From assembly GCA_027293245.1 (NCBI GenBank), contig JAPUFZ010000130.1, positions 1 to 16,754 on the forward strand: a stretch of DNA of 16,754 bases. The letters run 5' to 3'. Shown one piece after another: positions 1-7,259 of this stretch. The notes under the pieces are model-generated. The model was not told the origin of the DNA, did not search any database, and was given only the letters and a program-made list of their open reading frames with translations. The stretch comes from Gammaproteobacteria bacterium. Its GTDB lineage: Bacteria; Pseudomonadota; Gammaproteobacteria; GCA-001735895. Positions within the stretch are counted from its first letter, which is position 1; each line of letters begins with the position of its first letter. Both the position numbers and the translations under genes were made by a program.

Positions 1-1096
1 GTTTTTCAAATATATCGTTGTCACCGAGGCCGAGCGCCTTGCGTGCACGCTCGGTCAGACCACGCCCAATGATCAGCGGTATGCGTCCGCCGGCCTGCAC
101 TTCGTCCTTGAGTACATTGGTGCTGAGCTCGAAAGTGGCGATGACTTCATCGCTGTCGTGACGGGTGGCCTTGCCCCGGTAGGGGTAGACATCGATGACA
201 TCGCCCATTTCCATCTTCGAGACATCCATTTCGATCGGCAGCGCACCAGCATCTTCCATGGTATTGAAAAAGATGGGGGCGATCTTGCTGCCGAAGCAGT
301 AACCACCATTGCGCTTGTTTGGAATGTAAGGAATGTCGTTGCCCATGTGCCACAGCACCGAGTTGGTTGCCGATTTGCGCGACGATCCGGTGCCGACGAC
401 ATCACCAACATAAGCAAGTGGATGCCCGAGAGCCTTGAGTTCTGCGACTTTTTCGAGCGGCTTTTCAGTCAGCCCCTCGCGTGGATTTTTCAACATCGCA
501 TTGGCGTGCAACGGAATATCGGGGCGGGACCAGGCATCCTGGGCCGGGGACAGGTCGTCGGTGTTGGTTTCTCCAGGCACCTTGAAAACTGAAACCGTGA
601 TCTTCTCGGCAAGCGGTGATTTCGACGTGAACCATTCGGCCTTCGCCCATGATTCCAGTGTCTGCCTGGCATGGACATTGCCCGCTTCGGATTTTTCGAC
701 GATATCGTGAAAGGCATCGAATACCAGCAGCGTATATGACAGCGCGGTCGCCGCTGCCGGGGCGGTTTCAGCGTCATCGAGACTGCTGATAAGTGGTTCG
801 ATGTTGTACCCGCCCAGCATGGTGCCGAGAATTTCCACCGCCCTGACCCTGTCGATAAACGAGGTCGAGATTTCACCGCGGGTAATCGCGGCGAGAAAAC
901 CGGCCTTGACGTAGGCGGCTTCATCAACCCCCGCCGGCACATGCTGTGTGAGCAGTTCCAACAGGTAATTTTCTTCGCCGGCCGGGGGATTCTTGATCAA
1001 CTCGACCAGGTCGGCAACTTGCTGCGCATCCAGTGGATTTGGCGGCACGCCCTGCTGGGCGCGCTCATCGATGTGTTTGCGGTAGACCTGTAACAT
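1..1096 (-). CDS. acnB: Aconitate hydratase B, N-terminal 365 residues (3' part beyond the left edge)
   Basis: Aconitase B interconverts citrate and isocitrate in the cytoplasmic TCA cycle using a [4Fe-4S] cluster. Translating from the ATG at 1096-1094 gives an open frame to the left edge, about 365 of the roughly 860 residues usual for AcnB. It begins MLQVYRKHIDERA and follows the E. coli protein closely. Residues 1-160 match the AcnB-specific HEAT-like domain (PPAGEE at 37-42, GVDEAAYVKAGFLAAI at 56-71). Residues 165-365 match the swivel domain (GETNTDDLSPA at 175-185, VGDVVGTGSSRKSATNSV at 230-247, FFNTMEDAGALPIE at 276-289, GGRIPLIIGRGLT at 336-348). The cluster-binding cysteines lie in the missing part. 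The N-terminal HEAT-like and swivel order separates AcnB from AcnA. It starts 45 bases after the gltA stop on the same strand, so co-transcription is likely. A weak GAGAA Shine-Dalgarno-like stretch precedes the start. Confidence 0.96.
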   Translation of the reverse strand, partial: MLQVYRKHIDERAQQGVPPNPLDAQQVADLVELIKNPPAGEENYLLELLTQHVPAGVDEAAYVKAGFLAAITRGEISTSFIDRVRAVEILGTMLGGYNIEPLISSLDDAETAPAAATALSYTLLVFDAFHDIVEKSEAGNVHARQTLESWAKAEWFTSKSPLAEKITVSVFKVPGETNTDDLSPAQDAWSRPDIPLHANAMLKNPREGLTEKPLEKVAELKALGHPLAYVGDVVGTGSSRKSATNSVLWHMGNDIPYIPNKRNGGYCFGSKIAPIFFNTMEDAGALPIEMDVSKMEMGDVIDVYPYRGKATRHDSDEVIATFELSTNVLKDEVQAGGRIPLIIGRGLTERARKALGLGDNDIFEK

Positions 1097-1141
1097 TTGG
1101 GAATTCTCGTTGGTATTCAGGGTTTATTAATCGGCGGTGAA

Positions 1142-2437
1142 TTAGCGTTTGTCAATCGGCACATAGTCGAGGTCGATCGCACCTTTGTAGAGTTGCCGCG
1201 GTCGTCCTATTTTTGCCTCGGCGTCCGACATCATTTCACTCCATTGCGAGATCCAGCCGATGGTACGCGCCATCGCGAATATGACGGTGAACATGTTCAT
1301 CGGAATACCCATCGCGAGAAAGATGATACCGGAATAAAAATCGACGTTCGGGTAGAGATTGCGTTCAATAAAATACTCATCTTCGAGGGCTATGCGTTCC
1401 AGTTCCTTGGCAATTTCAAACATCGGCTGGTTGATCGTATCCATCTCTTCGAGCAGTTCATTACAGGCCTTCCGAATAATAGTCGCCCTCGGGTCGTGGT
1501 TTTTATAGATTCGGTGACCAAAACCCATCAATCGGTAATTGTCATTTTTATCTTTCGCCCGGCTGACATAGTTGGAAATTTGGGCTGGATCATGAATCTC
1601 ATCGAGCATGCGAATCACAGCCTCGTTGGCGCCGCCGTGCGCAGGTCCCCATAATGAGGCAATTCCGGCGGCAATGCAGGCGTATGGGTTAGCACCCGAG
1701 CTGCTCGATAGTCTTACCGTTGAAGTGCTTGCATTTTGCTCGTGATCGGCATGAAGAATGAATACCAGTTCCATCGCCCGTATCGCAACCTTGCTGATTG
1801 GCCGCTCCTCGGTCGGGAAACTGAACATCATATGGAGAAAATTTTCGATATAACCGAAATCGTTTCGCGGATAGATCGGAGGTAAACCGTTGGCGTGCCG
1901 ATAACTAAGTGTGGCTATAGTCGGCATTTTTGCCAGCAACCGGTGCGCCGACAAATCACGATGCTCTGGATTGGTAATGTCGAGTGAGTCGTGATAAAAA
2001 GCGGATAGTGCACCGACCACGCCTACCATGATCGCCATTGGATGGGCGTCGTTGTGAAAACCATTGATGAACTGCACCAGCCCTTCGTGTACCAGGGTGT
2101 GGTTGGTAATCGAATTGACAAAATTATTGTATTCTTCGTTAGTGGGTAGTTCGCCATACATCAATAAATGACTGACTTCCATATAGTTACTATGCTGTGC
2201 CAGTTGCTCAATGGGGTATCCACGATACCGCAGGATACCGGCGTCACCATCGATATAGGTGATTTTACTCTTACAGCTTGCAGTGGCCTGAAAACCGGGA
2301 TCGTAGGTAAAGAATCCGAGTTTGGATGCTAGCTGGCGCACGTCGATGGTTGAATTGCCGATAACCGGGTCGAGAATGTCAAATTCCGCCTGTTCGCCAT
2401 TGCGGTTGTCAGTAATCGTTACGGTATTTTTAGACAT
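1142..2437 (-). CDS. gltA: Citrate synthase (type II, hexameric class)
   Basis: Citrate synthase condenses oxaloacetate and acetyl-CoA to citrate, the entry step of the TCA cycle. The 431-residue length is typical of the gram-negative hexameric enzyme (about 427). All catalytic landmarks are visible: His267 in WGPAHGGANE, His308 in MGFGHRIYKNHDPRA with Arg317 in the same motif, and Asp366 in NVDFYSG. The N-terminal 50 residues (ILDPVIGN, then LASKLGFFTYDPGF) form the beta-rich region that distinguishes this class from the short dimeric enzymes. In E. coli this class is inhibited by NADH; that property is inferred here from the family. The ATG at 2437 is preceded by a good GGAG Shine-Dalgarno sequence (read as AACCGGAGTGAACC). 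acnB follows 45 bases downstream, and the gene diverges from the decarboxylase gene at 2572. Confidence 0.97.
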   Translation of the reverse strand: MSKNTVTITDNRNGEQAEFDILDPVIGNSTIDVRQLASKLGFFTYDPGFQATASCKSKITYIDGDAGILRYRGYPIEQLAQHSNYMEVSHLLMYGELPTNEEYNNFVNSITNHTLVHEGLVQFINGFHNDAHPMAIMVGVVGALSAFYHDSLDITNPEHRDLSAHRLLAKMPTIATLSYRHANGLPPIYPRNDFGYIENFLHMMFSFPTEERPISKVAIRAMELVFILHADHEQNASTSTVRLSSSSGANPYACIAAGIASLWGPAHGGANEAVIRMLDEIHDPAQISNYVSRAKDKNDNYRLMGFGHRIYKNHDPRATIIRKACNELLEEMDTINQPMFEIAKELERIALEDEYFIERNLYPNVDFYSGIIFLAMGIPMNMFTVIFAMARTIGWISQWSEMMSDAEAKIGRPRQLYKGAIDLDYVPIDKR

Positions 2438-2475
2438 GGTTCACTCCGGTTACTGTGTTAGGAATACGGCAGACG

Positions 2476-2481
2476 ATTATA
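2476..2481 (-). promoter_or_regulatory. Candidate -10 element of the gltA-acnB promoter
   Basis: On the minus strand the divergent intergenic region holds a perfect TATAAT hexamer 38 bases before the gltA start, which would give a leader of about 30 bases ahead of the GGAG ribosome site. No good -35 box lies 16-18 bases upstream. The nearest partial match, CTGCCA, has a 15-base spacer. The promoter may therefore be weak or depend on an activator. This is a motif match only. Confidence 0.45.
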
Positions 2482-2533
2482 AACCGATTCAGGTGCTGGC
2501 AGTGCCGGAATCAGAAATCAGCTACAAATAAAA

Positions 2534-2563
2534 TTGTAACTCCTTAGTCGATAAAGTCATAAT
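2534..2563 (+). promoter_or_regulatory. Candidate sigma-70 promoter for the decarboxylase operon, close to the start codon
   Basis: TTGTAA (2534-2539) and CATAAT (2558-2563) are separated by 18 bases and each matches the sigma-70 consensus at most positions. The -10 box ends only 8 bases before the ATG at 2572. Initiation at the usual distance would fall at or next to the A of the start codon and give a leaderless mRNA. No Shine-Dalgarno sequence is visible before that ATG, which agrees with this reading. It remains a prediction. Confidence 0.35.
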
Positions 2564-2571
2564 ACACCATC

Positions 2572-4029
2572 ATGAATAGTAACCAACCCTACGAAACCCT
2601 GGACCCGCAAGACTGGGAAAAAATGCGCACCCTGGCACACCAGATGATCGACGATTCAATTGATTATTTGGCGGACGTGGCCGAGCGACCAGTATGGCAA
2701 CCCGTGCCGGAGGCAGTAGCGGCCACCTTTAAAACTCCGGTGCCGGATCAGCCAGCCGATCCGGCCGAGGTTTATGATGAATTTTTAACCAATATATTCC
2801 CCTATTCGATGGGAACTATTCATCCCCGGTTTTGGGCCTGGTATATGGGAAATGGCACCATCATGGGCGCCCTGGCGGATCTTATGGCGTCGGTCATGAA
2901 TCCGAATATGGGCGGCGGCAACCATGCCGCGAGCCTGGTCGAAATACAGGTTTTAAACTGGATGAAGCAGGTGACAGGTTTTCCCGAAGAGGCCAGCGGA
3001 CTACTGGTGAGCGGTGGTTCTATGGCAAACCTGGTCGGGTTGACGATAGCGCGCAATACCCTCGCCGGAGTCGACGTGCGCCGGCAGGGAATTCAGTCGA
3101 TGGCTAAAAAACTGACTGTATACGCGTCAACCGAGGTACATAGCAGTAATCAAAAAGCAGTTGAACTGCTTGGCCTGGGAAGCGACTGCCTGAGAAAAAT
3201 ACCGGTTAATGCCGACTACACTATCAATCTGCAGGCATTAAGAGACAGCATAGACCAGGACCTGCGCTCCGGGTTCCAGCCGATCTGTATTATTGCGACC
3301 TCGGGTACCGTCAATACCGGTGCTATCGATGACCTGCCGGCGATAGCCGATTTGTGTGACGAGTATGGTATCTGGTTTCATGTGGATGGCGCCATCGGTG
3401 CTATTGCGATGCTGTCTGATACGGTGCGGGAACAATTAACAGGCATCGAGCGGGCGCATTCGATCGCACTTGATTTGCACAAATGGATGCATGTGCCGTT
3501 CGAGGCAGGCTGTGTTTTAGTGCGCGATGAAAAAGCCCATCACGACAGTTTTGCCCTGACACCCGAGTATCTGCTAAAGGCGGAGCGGGGTCTGGCTTCC
3601 GGTCCCGCCTGGTTCTCAGAATACGGGATACAGCTGAGTCGATCGTTTCGTGCATTAAAAGTCTGGATGACATTAAAGGAACACGGTACCCAGAGGTTGG
3701 GTCGAATGATCTCCAGGAATGTTGATCAGGCCCAATACCTCGGCCAATTGATAGAGAATTCGGCGAATCTGGAACTGATTGCGCCGATCGGTCTTGATAT
3801 CGTCTGTTATCGATTCAATCCGGGTGATAAAAGCGAGGAAGCACTGAACGATCTTAATCGAGAGATCCTGCTCGAGCTACAGGAGCAGGGGATTGCTGCA
3901 CCTTCCTCTACTATTCTAAGTGATAGATACTGTATTCGTGTGGCGATAGCCAATCATCGCAGTCGATACGAAGATTTTGATGTCCTGGTCGAAACAGCGA
4001 TTCGAATCGGGCATTCAATACTGGCCTGA
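2572..4029 (+). CDS. Group II pyridoxal-phosphate-dependent amino-acid decarboxylase (aromatic-L-amino-acid decarboxylase-like)
   Basis: A 485-residue cytoplasmic PLP enzyme of the DOPA/tyrosine/tryptophan/histidine decarboxylase family, expected to release CO2 from an L-amino acid to give an amine. Family motifs appear in order: HPRFWAWY (84-91), SGGSMANL (147-154), His190 in STEVHSS (ring stacking), ATSGTVNTGAIDD (242-254), HVDGA with Asp272 contacting the pyridine nitrogen, Schiff-base Lys304 in DLHKWMHVPFEAG, and SFALTPEYLLK (326-336). Tyr333 in that last motif aligns by eye with the catalytic Tyr332 of human AADC. Keeping this Tyr favours true decarboxylation over the aldehyde-synthase variants, in which Phe replaces it. 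The canonical HVDAA is HVDGA here. The substrate cannot be read from the sequence. The gene opens a tight plus-strand cluster with an AllA-like protein and a NUDIX gene. It has no visible Shine-Dalgarno site, and the next in-frame ATG (codon 18) would lose part of the N-terminal segment. Confidence 0.88.
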   Translation: MNSNQPYETLDPQDWEKMRTLAHQMIDDSIDYLADVAERPVWQPVPEAVAATFKTPVPDQPADPAEVYDEFLTNIFPYSMGTIHPRFWAWYMGNGTIMGALADLMASVMNPNMGGGNHAASLVEIQVLNWMKQVTGFPEEASGLLVSGGSMANLVGLTIARNTLAGVDVRRQGIQSMAKKLTVYASTEVHSSNQKAVELLGLGSDCLRKIPVNADYTINLQALRDSIDQDLRSGFQPICIIATSGTVNTGAIDDLPAIADLCDEYGIWFHVDGAIGAIAMLSDTVREQLTGIERAHSIALDLHKWMHVPFEAGCVLVRDEKAHHDSFALTPEYLLKAERGLASGPAWFSEYGIQLSRSFRALKVWMTLKEHGTQRLGRMISRNVDQAQYLGQLIENSANLELIAPIGLDIVCYRFNPGDKSEEALNDLNREILLELQEQGIAAPSSTILSDRYCIRVAIANHRSRYEDFDVLVETAIRIGHSILA

Positions 4030-4081
4030 ATAGCGAGGATCAGGCTACTGTTGTTAATGTAATTAATTTGAGAGAAGTGTC

Positions 4082-4750
4082 ATGAATCAACCCGCCCCAA
4101 AGTATATTTTCGAAGCAAACGAAAAACCCACGCTTGAACTGGTCGAAGTGCCACTGATTGAAGCGACCGAGGAATCTGTCAGGGGATACGGATGCCTGGT
4201 CGATGATCCCGATAATTTCGAAATAGAAATCGTCACCTGGCCGGCGCAGGGCTGGCGTCCAGTAGATCAGGATACCGGCAACCAGGGTGGTATTGTCGAG
4301 GGTATATTCCTTGGCGAATGGAAGGGTGATATTTTAATGGGGTCAAATGAGGCGGTAAAAGGACACTATGTACTGGGTTGGTCAACAGACCCGCAAGTCG
4401 CTTCATCGGTGCGGCAAACCGTAGCGCGTGACCGGGTTTTGCTGTGGCATTTAAATTACCACCCAGATGGCGGACAATTGTTTTACCCGATCGACAAACA
4501 GCCTTTTGTCGTGCCGGTCGCCCTGGCTGGTGATGATTTGTCCCCGGACAAGGTAATTGCCTTCTGGTGCGATGGTAGCCGGGGGCTCTATATTCACCCC
4601 GGTATCTGGCACGAGGGCATATTCCCGGTAACCGACCACCAGAGGTTTCAGGATCGGCAGGGCAAGGTGCATGCGCGTATCAGTTGCGATATCGGCGAGG
4701 AATTTGGTGTTTATCTGTCGGTGCCATTAGCTCGCCCGGCATCTCTATAA
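4082..4750 (+). CDS. Ureidoglycolate lyase (AllA)-like cupin-fold protein
   Basis: A 222-residue protein whose C-terminal half resembles the ureidoglycolate lyase/hydrolase family, which releases urea from ureidoglycolate. The matching stretch is QPFVVPVALAGDD (140-152), then IAFWCDGSRGLYIHPGIWHEGIFPV (159-183). E. coli AllA has an equivalent run ending NYHRNVWHHPLF, so His172 and His177 are candidate active-site residues. The protein is about 60 residues longer than AllA (about 160), with an extended front half that includes WPAQGWRPVDQDTGNQGG (53-70) and GHYVLGWSTDP (94-104). No signal peptide is seen. It starts 52 bases after the decarboxylase stop, with a GAGAGAAG ribosome site about 5 bases before the ATG, and lies 15 bases before the NUDIX gene, so it is probably in one operon. 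No other allantoin or purine genes are visible, so real ureidoglycolate activity is uncertain. It may act on another small ureido or keto acid. Confidence 0.6.
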   Translation: MNQPAPKYIFEANEKPTLELVEVPLIEATEESVRGYGCLVDDPDNFEIEIVTWPAQGWRPVDQDTGNQGGIVEGIFLGEWKGDILMGSNEAVKGHYVLGWSTDPQVASSVRQTVARDRVLLWHLNYHPDGGQLFYPIDKQPFVVPVALAGDDLSPDKVIAFWCDGSRGLYIHPGIWHEGIFPVTDHQRFQDRQGKVHARISCDIGEEFGVYLSVPLARPASL

Positions 4751-4765
4751 ATCTACCGGGTCGCA

Positions 4766-5461
4766 GTGTCCCCGCAATCGATATCACACCTGGGTACCCG
4801 GCTCAGTTTTAATAGCCGACTGCGCGATCATATTTCCACCAACCTGGCAGGACTTGACCTGCGACGCATCGATACAACGGGTAAAAAACATGCTGCGGTT
4901 GCAATTACCTTAACCAACTGCAATGCGAATGCGGATATCGGCGATATACCCTTTAGCGAGGCTGGTTCCGAACTGGCCGCGTTTATTCTCACCATCCGCG
5001 CAACAAAACTGAAGCATCACGCCGGACAGCGAGCATTTCCGGGCGGGCGTATCGACACGGGTGAAACCCCGGAACAAACAGCGTTACGCGAGTTGATGGA
5101 AGAGGTCGGGTTAAGGCTGGATGCGCGAAGTATTTTAGGGAAGCTGGACGATTACGCCACACGATCAGGTTTCGTGATTACACCTGTTGTGGTCTGGGGT
5201 GGCACAGACCTAAATTTGACAGCCAACCCGGGCGAAGTCGAGTCGATTCATCGTATACCGGTTAGCGAACTATTGCGTGGTGACTCGCCAATCCTGGAAT
5301 CGATTCCCGAAAGTGACAATCCAGTGATAAAAATGCCACTCGGCAACGACTGGTTCGCAGCGCCCACGGCCGCAATCGCCTACCAGTTTAGAGAGGTAGC
5401 AATACTGGGTAAAAACACACGGGTCGCGCATTTTGAGCAGCCACTGTTTGCCTGGAAGTAA
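4766..5461 (+). CDS. NUDIX hydrolase, CoA pyrophosphatase (NudL-like)
   Basis: A 231-residue NUDIX protein. The box fits GX5EX7REUXEEXGU exactly: Gly94, Glu100, then RELMEEVGL at 108-116, whose glutamates bind the catalytic metal. Just before it, LTIRATKLKHHAGQRAFPGG (75-94) follows the extra motif that marks the CoA-pyrophosphatase subfamily (LTxR, then G, then FPGG), with Lys replacing the usual Arg at one position. Such enzymes split CoA or acyl-CoA into 4'-phosphopantetheine and 3',5'-ADP. The start is GTG at 4766, 15 bases after the preceding stop, with only a weak CCGGGT upstream, so translational coupling to the AllA-like gene is plausible. A CoA-trimming enzyme next to an acyl-CoA-handling block is suggestive, but the beta-oxidation genes begin 91 bases further on and may have their own promoter. 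The subfamily call is good; the substrate is inferred. Confidence 0.82.
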   Translation: MSPQSISHLGTRLSFNSRLRDHISTNLAGLDLRRIDTTGKKHAAVAITLTNCNANADIGDIPFSEAGSELAAFILTIRATKLKHHAGQRAFPGGRIDTGETPEQTALRELMEEVGLRLDARSILGKLDDYATRSGFVITPVVVWGGTDLNLTANPGEVESIHRIPVSELLRGDSPILESIPESDNPVIKMPLGNDWFAAPTAAIAYQFREVAILGKNTRVAHFEQPLFAWK

Positions 5462-5482
5462 AAAACATACCCTCACTCAGAA

Positions 5483-5517
5483 TTTATCAGAAGCCCCATT
5501 AGCAAATGCCTGATAAA
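5483..5517. repeat. 8-bp inverted repeat between the NUDIX and acyl-CoA synthetase genes
   Basis: TTTATCAG (5483-5490) and CTGATAAA (5510-5517) are perfect inverted arms around a 19-base spacer that itself contains CATT and AATG. The structure could be a bulged hairpin ending the upstream operon, although no run of T follows it. It could also be an operator ahead of the beta-oxidation genes. It does not resemble the FadR or PsrA sites I know. Confidence 0.35.
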
Positions 5518-5552
5518 ATCAATTTCCTGTAAGGCAGACCGGGAGACGAAAA

Positions 5553-7181
5553 ATGATTGAGACACACGCTGCTTCGGCCTATAGCTACCCCCTGCTGGTA
5601 AAACACCTGCTGCATACACCATTGGCCTGCAATCCGAATCAGGAAATTGTCAGTGGCGATACCATGCGCTATGACTATCGGACCCTGCGAGAGCGTATTG
5701 GTGCGCTCGCGGATGGTCTCACGACACTAGGTGTTGGCCCGGGTGATACGGTGGCGGTGATGGACTGGGATAGCCATCGCTACCTGGAATGTTTTTTTGC
5801 AATACCAATGATGGGTGCTGTACTGCACACCATCAATGTTCGTCTGTCGCCCGAGCAAATTCTCTACACCATTAATCACGCACAGGACGATGTCATCCTG
5901 GTCCACAGCGATTTTTTACCTATCGTCGAGCAAATCCAGGACCGTTTCGAAAAACCAACCAGACTGGTATTGCTTCGGGAGAGGTCGGAACCCGAACTGG
6001 CCGAACCCTGTGTGATCGAATACGAAGCCATGCTGGCGGCAGCGAAGGGTGATTTCGAGTTTAAAGATTTTGACGAAAATTTGCCTGCCACCACATTTTA
6101 TACCACCGGCACGACCGGCGATCCGAAGGGTGTTTTTTACAGCCATCGGCAACTGGTATTACACACCCTGGGCATTATGGCGGGCCTCGGCACCGGCGAT
6201 ACCAGCAGTCGGTTCCACCGTGGTGATGTGTATATGCCAATTACTCCGATGTTTCATGTGCACGGCTGGGGCATGCCCTATGCTGCCACCCTGATGGGTG
6301 TCAAGCAGGTATACCCTGGACGCTATGAACCTGCTGCACTGCTGAACCTGATCGAACGTGAAGGCGTGACTTTTTCACACTGTGTACCGACGATATTACA
6401 TATGCTACTCACCGCCCCGGAAGCCGATGCGATCGATTTGTCGAACTGGAAAGTCGTTATCGGAGGGTCGGCATTTCCACAGGGCATGGCAAAAGCAGCG
6501 GCAGAGCGCGGTATCAACGCTTTTACGGCTTATGGCCTGTCGGAAACCTGCCCATTCCTGACCACGGCAGATATGTCCGGCATACACGAAGTTAGCCTCG
6601 ACCAAGAGAGCCTGGCGCGGCGCTGTAAAACCGGGCAGCCGACCGTGATGGTTGATCTTCGTGTGGTCGATGCCGATATGAACGAGCTACCGCATGATGG
6701 TGAGTCAACCGGAGAAGTGGTCGTGCGCACGCCATGGTTAACCCAGGGCTATAGCGGTAATGCGCAGGGTTCGGAGGACCTCTGGCAGGGTGGATATATG
6801 CATACCGGTGATGTCGGTAATATCGACGAGTACGGTTCGCTGCAGATCACCGACCGCATCAAGGACGTCATAAAGTCCGGCGGTGAATGGATATCATCGC
6901 TCGAACTCGAAGACATCGTCTCGCGATGCGACGGTGTCGGCGAGGTCGCCGCCTTTGGTATCCCCGACCAACGCTGGGGTGAAAGGCCGATGCTGGTAAT
7001 CGTGCCGAAGGCCGAAACGAAGCTTTCGACTAACGAAATTCAGGATGCGATTCGACAGCAGGTCGATAAAGGGCGACTATCCAAATGGGCAATTCCGGAA
7101 CGAATTGAATTTGTCGAGTCCTTACCCAAAACCAGTGTCGGCAAGATGGACAAGAAGGTATTGCGGGTAATGTATGGGTGA
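5553..7181 (+). CDS. Fatty-acyl-CoA synthetase (AMP-binding; AlkK-like medium/long-chain class)
   Basis: A 542-residue ANL-superfamily ligase that would activate a carboxylic acid via an acyl-AMP intermediate and join it to CoA. Motifs in order: P-loop-like YTTGTTGDPKG (183-193), MFHVHGWGMPY (233-243), YGLSETCP (327-334), MHTGDVGN (416-423), DRIKDVIKSGGEWIS (434-448) and the C-terminal catalytic Lys531 in TSVGKMDKK. The early HTINVRLSPEQILYTINHAQDD (92-113) and the HGWG motif are typical of the AlkK-type group, which also holds the methylmercaptopropionate-CoA ligase DmdB. Without its neighbours dmdC and dmdD a fatty-acid substrate is the safer reading. There is no signal peptide or membrane segment. 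A clear GGGAG ribosome site lies 7 bases before the ATG. Hydratase/dehydrogenase and thiolase genes follow on the same strand, supporting a degradative role. Chain length is not readable from sequence. Confidence 0.88.
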   Translation: MIETHAASAYSYPLLVKHLLHTPLACNPNQEIVSGDTMRYDYRTLRERIGALADGLTTLGVGPGDTVAVMDWDSHRYLECFFAIPMMGAVLHTINVRLSPEQILYTINHAQDDVILVHSDFLPIVEQIQDRFEKPTRLVLLRERSEPELAEPCVIEYEAMLAAAKGDFEFKDFDENLPATTFYTTGTTGDPKGVFYSHRQLVLHTLGIMAGLGTGDTSSRFHRGDVYMPITPMFHVHGWGMPYAATLMGVKQVYPGRYEPAALLNLIEREGVTFSHCVPTILHMLLTAPEADAIDLSNWKVVIGGSAFPQGMAKAAAERGINAFTAYGLSETCPFLTTADMSGIHEVSLDQESLARRCKTGQPTVMVDLRVVDADMNELPHDGESTGEVVVRTPWLTQGYSGNAQGSEDLWQGGYMHTGDVGNIDEYGSLQITDRIKDVIKSGGEWISSLELEDIVSRCDGVGEVAAFGIPDQRWGERPMLVIVPKAETKLSTNEIQDAIRQQVDKGRLSKWAIPERIEFVESLPKTSVGKMDKKVLRVMYG

Positions 7182-7259
7182 CCCCTATGACACTATGATT
7201 CCTTTTGGATAATAAACTACAATCTGATTTAATAGGTAAACTGTCCCCGAGCTACCCCA

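Noticed and set aside
158..592. 144-residue plus-strand open frame near the left edge
   Set aside because: It is antisense to acnB, whose frame is open from 1096 to the edge and matches AcnB along its whole length.
490..942. 150-residue minus-strand open frame
   Set aside because: It is a different frame of the acnB strand, rich in Arg, Pro and Ser, with no family resemblance. The real acnB frame runs through it.
1097..1654. 185-residue plus-strand open frame opposite gltA
   Set aside because: It lies entirely antisense to a strongly supported citrate synthase, has no recognisable domain, and its residue make-up is explained by the codon use of the opposite strand.
5553..7181. DmdB, the methylmercaptopropionate-CoA ligase of DMSP breakdown
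   Set aside because: The sequence belongs to the same broad group, but no dmdA, dmdC or dmdD is nearby. The neighbours form an ordinary beta-oxidation set.
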